Origin: Astropecten irregularis
Lineage: Eukaryota; Echinodermata; Asteroidea; Paxillosida; Astropectinidae
Assembly: GCA_963971285.1 (NCBI GenBank)
Contig: OZ020257.1
Coordinates: forward strand, 16,692,602-16,756,601
Reading direction: 5' to 3'
Length of the DNA stretch: 64,000 bases
A model generated the notes under the pieces. It was not told where the DNA came from. It saw only the letters and a list, made by a program, of their open reading frames with translations, and made no database searches. Of this stretch, positions 36,175 to 49,324 are shown piece after piece. A program made the position numbers and the translations under genes. How positions within the stretch are numbered: the first letter of the stretch is position 1; every line of letters starts with the position of its first letter.

Positions 36175-39084
36175 AGCATAAATGACAAGAGGACAAGAAC
36201 ATACTGTACAAGTAAAGATAAATGGACAAGAGGATCACACGCGTACGTACGTACCAGACAGCATCATTATGCACGCACTTCAGCGTCTGCGTACATGTCC
36301 GGTTGATTTGCAAGCTACGCGAACACATGTTGGTTACATACCCTGTACGTACGTGCATTATACATGTGTACAGCGTTGCCGTCCAAAATGGCGTCCTAAT
36401 CACATGACTGCACACCCTCCATAGGGAACATGGTGACCAGGGAAACAGGGAAAGCATGCAATAAGGCTAGAAAACTACAAAGAGAGGATAGAGGTGGGCA
36501 GGTGTGGTCAGAGGAAGGGGATAAAGGGGGCTTAGGGTAGGCAAGATCAGTTCAGTGTGGTTGAAGGTGTTGGATTCAGTGCGCATGCCTACATGTACAT
36601 GTAATGCATGGTATAGTAACACATCATGCAATGGGACTACATGTAAGCATAGCACTGTAGGGACCTTTTACGAGTTCACCTCATGTGCTTCAGACTGTGG
36701 TGCTGGAAGGAAAGAGGTCACTTCAAATGTGCGACGAATTCTGGCCCCAGGCTGACCCGACTCAGCATTTTTCGCAGCAAACCAATCTACAGGCATTCCA
36801 GGGATAACCTCAAAATTATTCACAGGCCAAGGGAAAATAACAAATATCAAATTGAATTCGTCCTTCAGAAATTTCAGGCAGGGGGTCCGACTTTAGGGTC
36901 CAGTCCAAGGCACACACACAGTATACACACCCACAGACGGTGTGCTGCAGCACCACAGGTGAGCAACGGGTCTGGCCAAAGTTGCCAATTTGCAGATTTC
37001 AGACCCTGGAGGCTTCTGTGACAATTCCTTTTCTCTTTGTGCTACAAATGCTCCCCGTCGTTTTGAGGTCAAGACGGAGGGGGGAGGGGATCTAAAACTA
37101 GACCTACAACTGCCCCTGTGCCAGGCCGAGAGAGTACCCTGTGCTGCAGGACAAGTGCCCCGGTGCAAGTATAGACTCATTAAACTGCAGTGACTGATGA
37201 ATTTGAGAAATTGATGGACGGCAGAGATCAAAGAGGTCTTGTTGCGTCTACCCTCAGCCGATGAACTTCAAAACACAGACAAACTGAGCTCCCCCACCTC
37301 TCCTTGGGGCACATAGAAAGAGCTCAGCAAACTACATCATGATCTCCAACATCAGACCAGAGTAGAACGAATTCCCTCCGGGAAACGCAAAACATTCTGA
37401 CATTATTCAGGACACAGACATGAAACACTGTGCAGTTATAAACATGAATGTTCAGACAGAGTCTGATCGCAGACGGACTAAACACCCACAGGACTGCAAA
37501 ACAGTCTGCTACCTTCTACCTTTTCTTGAGGTCACAGCAGGCGTTAATTTCCTAAACTGTAAAACTCATCAGTCATGCCAAGTGGGGGCTAAGTCAACAA
37601 CTCGATATATGCCAATGTCAGAAGGTAAGAGGACTTGAAGGAATTGGGACTGGATCTGCCAACAAGAGGCACCTAGGGACTCCTAGAATCTTGCAAAAAT
37701 ATACAGTCTACTTCTGCTCAATCCAAAGGACCCAGAGACTATTTACACAAACAAATTGAATCATACTTCATTGTTTGCATTAGATTTTTTTGTTTTTCTT
37801 ATTCCGGGACAAAAATCAAATGAAGTGCCGTACCGACAGTTCCAACAAGTGGCAGTTGCCGATTGTTTGCTTTACTCGCAGCTGTGGAAAGTTTTACACG
37901 TTTGGGGTGGAATGGGTCATAAGGAAACTACTCCTGATCCAGAAGCAAGGGCAGTAAAAGCTATAGGTCTAGAGAATGACTTTCCAAGGGCTGAACTTAC
38001 ATGTAATCCAAATGTGCATGCATACACTGTAGGCCCTAAACATTGAGCATGTACAAATAATGCTTTAGGAAATGTTTTTTACAATGCAAACAAGGCAATG
38101 GCTTAAAGTTACTAGGGCAACTAAAAGCCAAAGTAGAATACTTTGTGTAAATTGTGCTGTTTATTGCAGCCTTGCAAGAATGTGGTTGGGGTTCTGGACC
38201 TCAAACACTGACAGAAGGCAACAAAAGCTACATGTACATGTAGTAAGCAGGATCTCACCCTATCCTCATTGTTAAGAGGAGAGAAAAGGACTCCATCCAG
38301 GACAGAATAAGGAATGAGAAGTGGGTGTGTGATCGTGGAGCTATTAAACAGATAGCTGTTTTAATAGCACCATGGTGTGATCTAGGCCTCAGAAAATTCA
38401 AGTGCTGCATGCTGCCAGGTATGACAACAGTATCTTAGATGTTATTTGTGTCAACAAGTTACAGTGCCAAACCCTGCATTACATGAAGTTGGTTTGGGCA
38501 GTTAGGCCTAAAAAAAGCACATGTAAGCAATCTAAGATTTACAGACCAATCATTTGGCAATCAATGACACCACATGACCTTTGACCTGCCCTTCCTTCCT
38601 CCACGGTCCATACATGTGCCATTCCAGGCGTATGGCTCAAGGATTGTATCGGGCCAATGGGCCACGATGGTTAACCTAAAAAGGTCCAGTTTGCAGACCC
38701 ATGCCTAAGTACACATATCCTGGGAGGTTCTTTTTACATTATACACGTATAGGCCCTGGCCTGTAACTTTTTCATGAACAACCCAAAACTTTTTAATGAA
38801 ATTTGAAGAGCTACATGTAAAGGAAAATTGCTTAACTTCTTTCTTTCTAGAACGATTTGAGGCTTTGCATGGTGACAATTGGTTTGTGGATCGGTTTGCG
38901 GAAACACCATGTAACTTGATCTTTCATACTTTCACACTTCTATTTCGTTCGCACTTCTCGTAAGGTCTCAACGTTTCGACTAGCCTGCTCTAGTCCTCCT
39001 CATCTTTCTTTCTGTAGATCGCTCCTTGCAACATATATGAACTTTACACTAATACAGTATGAGTACACAATTATAAGCAGGAAG

Positions 39085-39105
39085 CTGTTGGTTCGAATCC
39101 CACCT
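39085..39105 (+). mobile_element. Isolated tRNA-like B box fragment
   Basis: GGTTCGAATCC at 39090-39100 followed by CACCTGAGCC resembles the T arm of a tRNA-derived repeat. No A box lies at the right distance, so it is only a fragment of a second SINE type. Confidence 0.35.
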
Positions 39106-40666
39106 GAGCCAACACCTGATTTTTATTCAAGCAAGAGCAAAAAATCCTAAACTTGACGCCTACATGTAACCATACCATCTCTAAATACTCCAATCATAAA
39201 GCAGGCAACAGACCCAACTACCGCTAGATCTAGTTTATAAACCATGGACCCTTGAAGTTGAAAGTCCCTTGATATTTTGGAGTCCCTGACCCTCCATCCT
39301 CCATTTATTCCAGCTTTTGTCTGACTTGAATAGCCGAGAGAGATCTGTGTGTAGTAGGAAATCTACCCCATAATTGTCAGCATTGTTGGGTAAGGACACC
39401 CAGTGGTTATGTTTACAAAATAACAATGTTCAGTGCAATGAAGCTGGCCTTTTTAAAACAAAATCAGCCCACCAAATTTATAACAATACTGACTCCACAA
39501 GTTTGTTTATTTTATAGGGACATAACCCACTACTGCATGTGTGATGGCCTGTAAGATATTGGTTCTATGAAAGGGGAGGTTGTGTTGAATACACCTGTAG
39601 GGCCTATCTTTTTGGAATTTGAATGCCCTTGATGTTGATTCAGACAGCCTGCTTCATCTGCATTTAAAGAGTGAACTGCAAGCAGAATGCCTCGGACACA
39701 GGACAGACAGTCTATTTTCCCAGAACAAATCACAATGGTGGCTCTTATACCATGTCTAATGTATGGTGTAATTCGTTGGAAAACACCAACAACAAATATC
39801 AAATTTTGCTGAATTGTGTTGAAGGGAGGTATCAGGACTTTGGGAGCCTGTCTGTCCACGGTTCATCAAAAGTAGGCAGATCTCACACTCACAGCAGAAC
39901 AATAAACACCACATCCTGTCTAGGACAATAGGGAAGAGCCTCTACATGTATGTAATCCGCACACAAACAGGAAAATGTAAGCAATTATGTGGGAACAAGA
40001 GAGGCTGGATCTGGGCTGGAAATCCTGGAATTCATCAAAATGCTCAAAATAGACTCCACAAAATTTCTGTACATGAGATGAATTGTCACGAGTAAATGAT
40101 CACGGTCACCTAAAACGATTTGTCCTACAACATCACACTGCTTTGAGGAATAAACACCCAGTCTAACAATTTTTACCATTTGACCAATATAATGTTTACA
40201 TTCGAAAGATTTTAACAAAGCGACTTACAATCTTTTCATTCACTTTTCACACTTTTCATTTTGTCTTACATGTACATGTATGTAAATTATGTGCAGACCA
40301 CATTTTTATACTTATCCCATGTCTCACATTTAAGTCATGCACAGTGTAGGCCTACAATGTACCTGTGCTTTGTGCACATTACGCCAGGTTTCAATGTGGG
40401 GAAAGGATACAGTCAATTAGACAACAAGGTTACTGGGTAACAGCAGTGAGTATTTTTTCACTTCACAAGTTCACACTTCACAGCGATTCCTTTGGATGTA
40501 TCCTACCCTAAGGTGTCAATGAAATCCCTAAGTAACACATTACTAGCAGGTTCATCCACAGACAAGCACAAGACCAGTGAATGCATACCCTCTACAAAGT
40601 GTACAACAAGTCTCGGCGACAAAGCTGTCACGTCAGCTTACAAACTTGTCTTTATTTGCAAGTCCT

Positions 40667-40762
40667 GGGGTCGAAATCACGAAACTCGTCGCAAGGTACT
40701 ATCAATCGCAGGATTTATGATGCATTGCAGTCCTACGTAGGATAAAACATCTACGATGTCCC
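40667..40762 (-). mobile_element. Foldback MITE family B, truncated inverted copy
   Basis: Begins GGGGTCGAAATCACGAAAC and keeps ATGATGCATTGCAGTCCTAC. The far terminus is lost. Confidence 0.65.
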
Positions 40763-42176
40763 AAAAATAGCAACTTGAGTCCGAGTAGGTGTCAACAAGA
40801 CTCTAATAAAAAACTCTTGCTATTAGGGTTTAGCTATTTATTGACCTTGAACTGTGACCTACTTCCTACTCAATCCAATGGGCTATTGGTTAATCAGATG
40901 AAAGTTGCAAATCACCATGGGGCTGCACTGTAATGTAGTGTGTTACATCATGTAAGGATCAAGATATTTACTGACAGGGAACACATGCTGCTGTCAATCT
41001 TTCATCTCATCTACATACACGTATGAAAGCGCTGTCCGGTGCAGTGTCCCCAATTATGAAGCGTGAAGAGTTATTAAAGTGATGAATTGTTAGGATTCCT
41101 GAGAAGGATCCGGTGATTTCAAATGAGACTGTCCCTTTTTGCATCCAATACTAGGTCCAAATATCTCAGTGACTACGTGTACACAGTTCTTCCCCTCTGT
41201 TAAGTGCAAAGGAAAATCACTGATCCATTGCAATTTCTTGTTTAAACCAATTTTTATGTACTCACAATATTGTGAATTTAAACAGACCTAAAATTTTATT
41301 TTTATCAATTTCATTGTTAATGCACCCTTTGATTATTACAGTGCACATTTTCTTGAAATGAATGAAAATAAAAAAAATAAGGTTGTTTATTTTCATCAAT
41401 TACAAACAAAACTTGAAACAAAAAAATAAAGATCTGTTCATTCAAGGCCTATGAAACAAAGCAAAATTCAGTAATTCAGTGTAAAACTGTTCAATAAAAC
41501 TTAATACAATTAGTTCCTATAGGCCAAGTTATTACGTTCAACATTTTGAAATTCATGTTTTACTTGAAAACAATTTTACACACAGTTTGTGTGATAGGCC
41601 TATGTCTGTGATTAGTAATTTTAAGAAAAAGATTATAATTCAGTTAAAAACAGCAAAGAGGAAACAGGAAAGAGCGATGAAATCTGTATCCATTTATGGG
41701 CATCAATTAATTATTGTCTATTTTTTTTCTTTTTTTAAGGGGGAGGGTTCTAAAGGGAAATTTATGTAGGACTACACGTACATTTTATGTCTTCATACAA
41801 AATCAACGAATTTAATTTCTGTTTTTTCCACAATTTGACATTTCAATGTCGCTTTGCCAAGGGAAACAGGAAACTTCTCTTCGGAATTAGGATTGTCCTG
41901 TGATTGTAGTTTGTACCTAGCCAGACTGTAAAATGTCTGAACCCCTGTGGTTTGGCTATAGGCACAGGGGTCACTACCCAACTGGTCAATATAGTATTTA
42001 TAACCTATCACATTAACTGTGGTCAAATGCAGGATCAAGGAACTTTTGACGCCTTTGTTCCCAGCTACAGCCTAGTATGGTACAGGCCCTCTGAATAGTG
42101 TGCCACAAGATGTAAACAGATTTTATACAAGTGTGACATCTTCAGAGGCTCATTCTGTAGCTACGTGGTTTTCATC

Positions 42177-42385
42177 AATAGACCGATGCATTATTAAGCC
42201 CCGCCCCATTTGTTTCTGACCAATCACAGTCGTGGTTAATTTCCGACACGAGTTCACTAAAGTCAGACAAATGCACGCACGCACGCATACGTACCCGCGA
42301 CAGGAAAGTGCAGTGAAGCATTGGAGAGGAACGCATGTTCATTGCCCACGTTTGCAGTGGGAGGGGCTTACTGGATCGGTCTATT
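42177..42385. mobile_element. Inverted-repeat element O near CHSY1 exon 1
   Basis: Termini AATAGACCGATGCATT-type and its inverse ending GATCGGTCTATT, followed inward by AAGCCCCGCCCC / GAGGGGCTTA. 209 bp with a GC-rich core containing ACCAATCACAG and a short CGCA repeat. Confidence 0.72.
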
Positions 42386-42714
42386 AGGCCCCTACAACTA
42401 CAAGTGAGTTGTATGACTAGTCTGATATTTTTTCTATTTGGGCATTACTTTTACAGCAAAATATTTATTTACAAAGGTACATCTTGAAAAAAAAACCTGA
42501 AAAGGAATCTAGAATTTAGTAGAAAGAAGGAATCTAGAAGGAAAAATCAAATTAAATGTTGTTTTAAAATACTTTGCACCCTAGTACACAGGCAAGATTT
42601 CCTGAACTTTTTTGTATGCACATTGCCACAAGCAGTAAGAGAAGGTCATCCTTAAAACTCTTTCCAATTAGGGAGTTTCGTAGAATTTTGAGAAAGTGAT
42701 GAATATATACAAAC

Positions 42715-43494
42715 CTCGTAAGCCCAGGTACAGTCAACCTCAGCAAACTTCTTGATGCATCGGCCGACCTCCACATCCTCATGGATGCTCCACATGTTCT
42801 TCAGACAGTAGCTGATATGAGGAATCAGCTTGCGCAGGGTCTCGCGGCTGAAGATCATGCCTGTACCTCCCATGCAGAAGTTGTCGCCCGCGTCCAAGTT
42901 CAGGAGGCCCAGTTCCTCCTGTTTTCCCAGGCCAGCCTGCCCGATGTACAGGCGCTTGCTGCTGTTGATGGACCGCAGGAAGGGCTCCAACCGATCTCCG
43001 CGGACGTAGACATCGTCGTCGGCGCGCATGAACCACTCGTACTTGTCGATGAAGTTGTCGTGCATGTGTTTGAGAAGTAAAAAGGACTTTTTCTGCGGAG
43101 GATAGGAATCGTCCACGCCCTGTAGTCTTATAACCGGGAGATAGAGTTCGGGATCCACTATAGAGGAAGCGGCCGAGTAGAAGGCCACCTTTCCCGGAAT
43201 TGTACGGGCCCAGGTCCGATTGACAGCAATCACACGGGAGTTCAGGTACTTCTGAGCCGTCATGACTCCGATATAAATTAAATTCTTTGGTGGTGAAGGG
43301 ATAGCTGTCGGATTCGGCTGCTGATCTGGTGCGTCAGCGGCTTCGTTACACCGTTTATCGAGTATCGACAAATTTCCGCTGGAGCCCGGGTGAGCACGGA
43401 GCCATGTTGCTAGCATGAAGCCGAAGGAAAGACTCAGTAGCACAGTACAAAATTCACATCTGGCTGTGCGTCGTATCTTACGCAGAAGGCTCAT
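42715..43494 (-). CDS. CHSY1: Chondroitin sulfate synthase 1, coding exon 1 (N-terminal half)
   Basis: CHSY1 polymerises chondroitin chains in the Golgi by adding GlcA and GalNAc alternately. This exon encodes residues 1-260. A short basic cytoplasmic tail is followed by a hydrophobic signal-anchor at about residues 13-31 (type II membrane protein), then the beta-1,3-glucuronosyltransferase-like domain. That domain carries the family motifs GVMTAQKYL (about 76-84), GVDDSYPPQKKSF (126-138), the metal-binding triple Asp in RADDDVY (159-161) and HEDVEVGRC (239-247). I start at the ATG at 43494; an in-frame TGA lies upstream at 43516-43518 and the intervening TTG is not a likely start. The exon ends TAC GAG before donor GTTTGT, the same place (after WxYE) as the human protein breaks. 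Joined to 175-1797 it gives 800 residues against 802 in human CHSY1. CHSY3 is the alternative name, since the vertebrate paralogues diverged later. Confidence 0.96.
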
Positions 43495-44921
43495 GGCTGG
43501 TTCACCCAACCACCCTCAATCTCAAATTTCCACCTCCCTCACAGCAGTTCCCCCCTAGACTCGAAGTCCAGGCCTACCACCACCACCAGTCCTTAGCCCT
43601 TCACGCACCCGTGCCCACATTCAATTTCTTGTCAACTGGCCCACGTCCAATGCATGCTGAGGTGAGAACACAATCACTAGACCGATTCAAAGACAGAAAT
43701 CGCTCGAGATGTAACAAATTATGGCACATCGGGGTTACAATGTCAGTCCTGCCATGTGGGATCTACATGTCTGCACCTTAATATCCGACAAGAAAAAAAA
43801 CAATCGCACTTACGACAAACAAACTAGCGTCCCTGCAATGCGTGATGAATATGCAGCCTACCCCTTGCAGCAACTAGCAACGGGTAACATAACACGACAA
43901 ACTCCAGCCAAAGTCACGAACAAGTTGATCCGTCGTTTTCCTGATCGCCGACCAAAACGGTAAATCCCTGCCAGCCAAAGTCAGCATAAAGATATCAGTT
44001 GATCACACGTCTTTTCATTGTCATCCAACATGAAAAAAGACGTCTCGATCTATCCGTAAAAAGAGTGTTAAATCCGTTGTAAAATGGAGAGTAGTCCATT
44101 ACCAGTTGGTGTCAGGCACAGTGTGTGGTGTACACGTACACACCATGCAATACATGCAGAGCAACCGGACGTTTATGTGCACCGTTAGCAAGTTGTGTAG
44201 AATCACGACAAGTGCACTGCCAAGATTTTACGTTGCAGTGTACGCAAAAGTTTATTCCGTCTGGTATCCACGTCACATGCAACCAATTCACGTCATCAAT
44301 ATCCTTGATTCAAGGGAACCCGACTAAATACTTCTTCTTTTTTTCTTTTCTATTAATTTTCTTACTCGTTGCGGTCTTTAGAAGTCTACCGCCCTCAGTC
44401 CACCTGTTTTCCAAGAATTTCTGTTCAGGTTCCCTTGTGTATACGGAATATTCAGAGAACCACTAAAATATCGTTAGTTTCCTCCAAGATTTTTCATTAA
44501 AAATATTACTTTTCATGTCCATGTATTATTGTTAGAGGAAAGAGAGATATAGAGTTCATGTCTACCCCATTATACAAAATAAAGCAAATTGAATTCTCTC
44601 GCAGTACACCATGTAAAAGAAACACAATTTAACGTGGATTGAACATAAAATACACTTAACTGAAATACTATTCCCCATTCAGTGAAGTTTTTCTTTTTAT
44701 TTGGGACAAATTTAATTTGTGTTGAATCAAAATGTTCTGTCCAAAACACGCTGATGAAGGAAAAAACGTGCTCAAATGAAAACATTTATCAAAATATTCA
44801 TAAAAATTTATTAAAAACTGCTTTTAATTATATAAAAGATTTCCTTAATGCAGAGACAATTAAAACTACGAATTGATTAACATAACTCTGTCGCATTTTG
44901 GTGTGACTATGGAGGTAGCAC

Positions 44922-44945
44922 AAACAAATAAATAAATAAATAAAT
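44922..44945. repeat. (AAAT)n microsatellite
   Basis: Five to six AAAT units. A similar short array lies at 61498-61522. Confidence 0.85.
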
Positions 44946-45341
44946 GAAACTCGGCAAAATGAAAAAACAAAATGCCTATACGAAAACACAAGTAAAATAA
45001 GCCTTACATTTTGTCTTCTATAAAATAGCGTGATATAAGCAAGACCGTACGCAAATTATCTTTTCTATGCTCAACTGCGATGTTTTTAAAATGGACCCTA
45101 TAAGAAAACTTGAATAGGTAAACCACATTATAATTTGACGTCAGTCATATCAGACTTAATGTCAAAATATTGCGGTTATGTTTGATAAATTCCTCTGTCT
45201 GTAGTTTAAAGAGTGCCATCGGCGCCCGAGGCTGAATTTCCATTCCATTCCAGCGACTCAAGTCATCCGCATGGCGCTGATAATTTCAAGTCAAAAGGGA
45301 GCAGCTAGACTGAACATAACGTCTTCAACTTAAGTGCTTAC

Positions 45342-46058
45342 TTAAAGGTAATATCATACTTTGGTTTTTGTCGGAGAAATGCAGATTCATGGGCAAAAAT
45401 ATCAATGAAGATATACAATAACTAGTCATCTGTGAAAATTTCAGCCCCATACGGTGCCCACTTTTTGAGAAAACAGTGAAAACGGCCACAGTTATGGAGA
45501 ATAATAATATGCAACTTATTCGTACCGGATGGGTACGAAATTGTTATGTCTCACACTACAACGTGCACTGTGTCCATCAGTCTAATCATTAGCTTCGCTC
45601 TGTTGAGCTGCCAAAATCATTTCCATGTACACACAAGGCAAAAGCAAGGGAATTTATCCTATGGTAACCTAAAAAGTACAATACACACTGGCATAAGAAC
45701 AGCTTAAAACGACGTCACATTCATTAGCCAATCAGAGTAGGGAAAGTTAGAAATATATTTTACCACAGACTATAATGGCCAATCACGTTTATTTATTTCC
45801 AGGCTCTTCCAACGCCAGCAGGGTTGTAATGTTTCTGGATTAAGGTTAAACTTTCTGTTCATCAGTATAATAATTAGCTTCGCTCTCTCGAGCAAAACAA
45901 AGTTTAGTTTTCAATTTTACATTGCAATACACGAACATCGTTTGAGGTAAAACTTGGGGGAAAAAAGCCTGAAATTGTGTTCAGTGCTGTGAGGTAAATC
46001 TGTGAAAATTTCTGTTTCGGTATGCTACCAAAGTATGATATAGTACAGGTACCTTTAA
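45342..46058 (+). mobile_element. MITE family A, copy split by about 480 bp of unrelated sequence
   Basis: The left half (45342-45497) ends at CGGCCACAG and the right terminus (about 45988-46058) resumes at GAGGTAAATCTGTG. The intervening sequence is unrelated to the family and carries two similar segments with TTAGCTTCGCTCT at about 45592 and 45871. Part of the original middle of the element is missing. Confidence 0.65.
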
Positions 46059-46483
46059 CTCTCGCCAAGATAATTAACTTACACAGAGGAAGTGTGCTGA
46101 ATGCACTCACTGCATGCTCATGATGTTATAAGGTGGATAAAGCTTTCCGCTGTTCTAATTTGGATTTACAAATGAATGCGATTTTCAAATCTATTTTTTC
46201 ATGCCGAATAGACCGGGGGGAATCTAATTTCAGCTTCCGCTCAGTGGAGTTTCATAGAAGCCGAAATACAAGGCGATGTCGTGAGATGTACCAAATGTAC
46301 TATGAAGAAAATAATAAGATTATTATTTCTCCATAGATGTACTGAGCGACAACTGTGTGGTAGACAGTATCTCTCTACCAAATCAATTCTTGAGCCTTAG
46401 GGGATTTTGCTCTTCTTTCTTGCAAATTAATTGATGTACGGTCTCCTTATTTAACCTGCAGCTCTAGCTGCAGCCAAAGTGTT

Positions 46484-46865
46484 TCAAAGGTAATATCATA
46501 CTTTGGCATGAGTTTGGCTTTTGTCAAAGAAATGCAGATTCATAGGTAACTAAAAAATATCAACAAAGATATATACACTAAAACTCATCTGTGAAATTCC
46601 CAGTCGGTGCCGACTTATAGAAAATAGTGAAAAACGCCAATGGAATTCCTTTAATATTTTCACCGATTTTTTTTTTTTCTTTTAAAGATCAAAATTATTT
46701 TCGGTAGTTGCTTTTACTAATTTCTTGATAAGTACAGCATTTCAGGCGGAACAATTTTAACGGTATGTTTCTATCAGCACTATCTTTATACCCTGTGAGT
46801 TATAATTATGTGAATCTGTGAACATTTCTGTTTTGGTTTCCTATACCAAAGTATGATATAATACT
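46484..46865 (+). mobile_element. MITE family A, full-length copy with degraded ends
   Basis: Starts CAAAGGTAATATCATACT and ends ACCAAAGTATGATATAATAC. The interior retains AAATGCAGATTCATAGG, a T-rich middle and CAGGCGGAACAATTTTAACG. Confidence 0.8.
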
Positions 46866-49088
46866 TGCCATGCTCTTGCTACAAATTTCACAGAAAAAGA
46901 GGGAAGCTTTGATAAAAATTTAGAAATGATCATCACGGATGAGGGATGCAATTGACAATGTTCTGCAACTCAACGAAAATAAAATTAACAATTCAGTGAA
47001 CATTACCTTAAACAAAAGACTTCATAATTATGCATAGTCCACACAGGTTCGTAACTCTTGTTCATAAAAATGGCCTCCGTGCATTTAATGGAAACTTCTA
47101 TACAATGTACATGTATACTGCATTTCTTTGCAAAATACGTTCTGGCATTACTGACAATGTTTCCATTATTTAATTATCATTTGGTGCCCTAATCTTCTCA
47201 AATTTAAAGGGATGCGTAGACCATCTGTGGGCTCGGGAATTAATTATCCTGGCTAAATGTGGATTTAAGGGATAAATTGCTAAGATTTTTCTTTTTAAGA
47301 AAAAATTATCAAATTTCAATTGAGATAATCACAGGGAAAAAATAAAACAATTATTGTTCCCGTCAGTCGTTCAGGCGAAAACAACTCTTTAACGATGATT
47401 AAATAGATTTGCTTTTGCTTGTGATGGTAGTTGCGGGGGATGGAGGGGGTGGGACCAATTTCGAAAAATAAATCGTTGGTAAGGTTTTAGTAATCATTTC
47501 CAAAGTTAAATAACTGAAGTTAAATACATGTATTCAGTTTTCTTTTCTATATTTATTTGGGGAAAGCACAGGCGGTCCCCGGTATACAGAAAGAGGACTC
47601 CCTCGGCGCTGGAATATCAAATGTTTAATGTACACAATGGTTCGTGAAATTCATGAGCGATTTGGGATTTTAAAAGTTTTATTAGTTCCACCCCATGGGT
47701 TTTTATTTTGATTCACAACCCTGATAACAACACTGCAGAACAATGTCTTTTGTTTACGACCCTCAAGATGCCACGAAAGTAGTGTGAGCTAGTAAGCTCC
47801 TCATCCCCAAGCAGGGAAATTAGGGTAAACTCTGTAAAAAGGTGAAAGAAATAGACCTAGTCTGTTCTAAAAAATCATGTCTGATTTTGAGGTTTCATGG
47901 TGCTCGTAAACATGTGGTTATCTGGATATCAAAGTTGGATGGCACTCGCGGGACTCCGTACATTAATGGGTATGGTCCTGTTCCATTCTACTTCAATTTC
48001 TGGGTGTGGGGTGCAGGTTGTCTAACCTGCTCTAAATTCCTAATATTCTTCATACTGCATGCAAGTTTGTAGACGAATCCATACAGGGTTTAAAGGCGGC
48101 CATTGGCAGGGGGTCACCCCACGGACCCATTCCATAACTTGTCCCAAGTGATTGAATACAAGCCAAAATCATACACCTATGGGATGGCCCCCAATCGTGG
48201 TGGCTCCCATTAAAGTCTGGTCGGATTTGCCTGCAGATTTGAAGAATCACAGTTTTGTTAACAGTGTCCATCATTAATTTGATCCAATCTCAAAATTTCC
48301 AAAAACAATAGACACCAGATCTTCTCTCATCAATTTTAATCCATTTTGAACAATCTGTGGCTCAAGACAAAGTAAAGCTTTCAGTTACAAGTTAACAAAC
48401 ACTGCTGTGTAAAATTTACGCCTATAGATACAAGTTTGATTTTATTTTCTTACATATCCTAAATTTGCAAATTTTAGAATATTTCAGGAAAACCGAAAGA
48501 GAATGTTATAGTGAACTTGCATACACCAAATAAAGAAGCACTAAATAAAAAACATGTCTCATGTTCACATGCTGTTTGCAGAAATTCATTTTGTAAAATG
48601 CAGGTATGCCAAAAAAAAAAAAAAATGAAGAAAACAAATTGGCTTCTAATTTCCTTTGCAAAAAATATACATCTTCTGTTCTGGAGTATCCTCCATTTTC
48701 ACCAATTAGACCAGTGTTAGCGTGAAGAAATTCTCATTCACTTCGTTATACTTGTATAAGCTTATGTGAACTAAAAATGAACTGCCACAATAGTGTTTAT
48801 CAAATTTCGATGCAAGATTTGCCATCGAGGGATAAATATAAAAACAATGTAAAATTTGTTAGCAAGTGATAACTTTTGAAAAGAATAAACAATTACTGAG
48901 GTTTATCTCTTATGTATATAATAAGGTTTTGCTTCTACAGTTGGACCTGGTTTTAAAAGAGAGCACTTTGCTATATTTTAACATAATTAGTAGGACTGAA
49001 AAATATCCCAAACCCTCAGCACTTTCATCAGTGGTTATTAGTGAATCTACCAGTATTCAATATGTAGTAGACACGGTAAGCAAACAGC

Positions 49089-49324
49089 GGCCAATTTCAC
49101 AGAGCTGCTTAGCACAATAAATTGCTTAGCACAAAAATAGCTTGCCCAATAAAACAAAACACAATTGAAAATTCCATTTGGTATTCATGGTCAGCGAACA
49201 ACAGCCAAAGAACAATTGCAAGTGATATACAACACATGGAAATTTGGATGTTAATCCTGTTTTTACTAAGACAGAAATGTCATGCTTAGCAAATTTTTGT
49301 GCTAAGCAGCTCTATGAAATTGGC
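49089..49324 (+). mobile_element. Foldback MITE family D, best preserved copy
   Basis: Bounded by GGCCAATTTCACAGAGCTGC and GCAGCTCTATGAAATTGGCC, 236 bp, lying 0.8 kb downstream of the RPRD2 stop. Confidence 0.85.

Larger units (their letters stand above)
1798..42714 (-). other. CHSY1 intron 1, 40.9 kb, repeat-rich
   Basis: The intron runs from donor GTTTGT at 42714 to acceptor CAG at 1800-1798. Repeats that I could delimit are listed separately. Stretches longer than 300 bases in which I see no gene and no family I can name include 1798-3298, 4900-6640, 9210-10200, 10580-11500, 14210-15660, 16720-17380, 17970-18370, 18480-19060, 21100-22680, 22915-23550, 25185-25545, 25800-26540, 27700-28010, 28910-29610, 29760-31460, 31570-34580, 36180-40660 and 40770-42170. 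Several are AT-rich with poly-A or AAAC-type runs (for example 19935-20040). These stretches contain only short open frames without recognisable protein similarity. Confidence 0.85.

Noticed and set aside
36182-36457. Open frames on both strands around alternating TACG/ACGT sequence
   Set aside because: Low-complexity CGTACGTACG-type sequence keeps several frames open; no coding evidence.
43507-43509. TTG as upstream start of CHSY1
   Set aside because: A nuclear animal gene would use the ATG at 43494, five codons downstream; the extra residues are not conserved.
47842-48274. Overlapping open frames on both strands downstream of RPRD2
   Set aside because: Neither strand shows a known domain or splice sites; probably chance or an unrecognised repeat.
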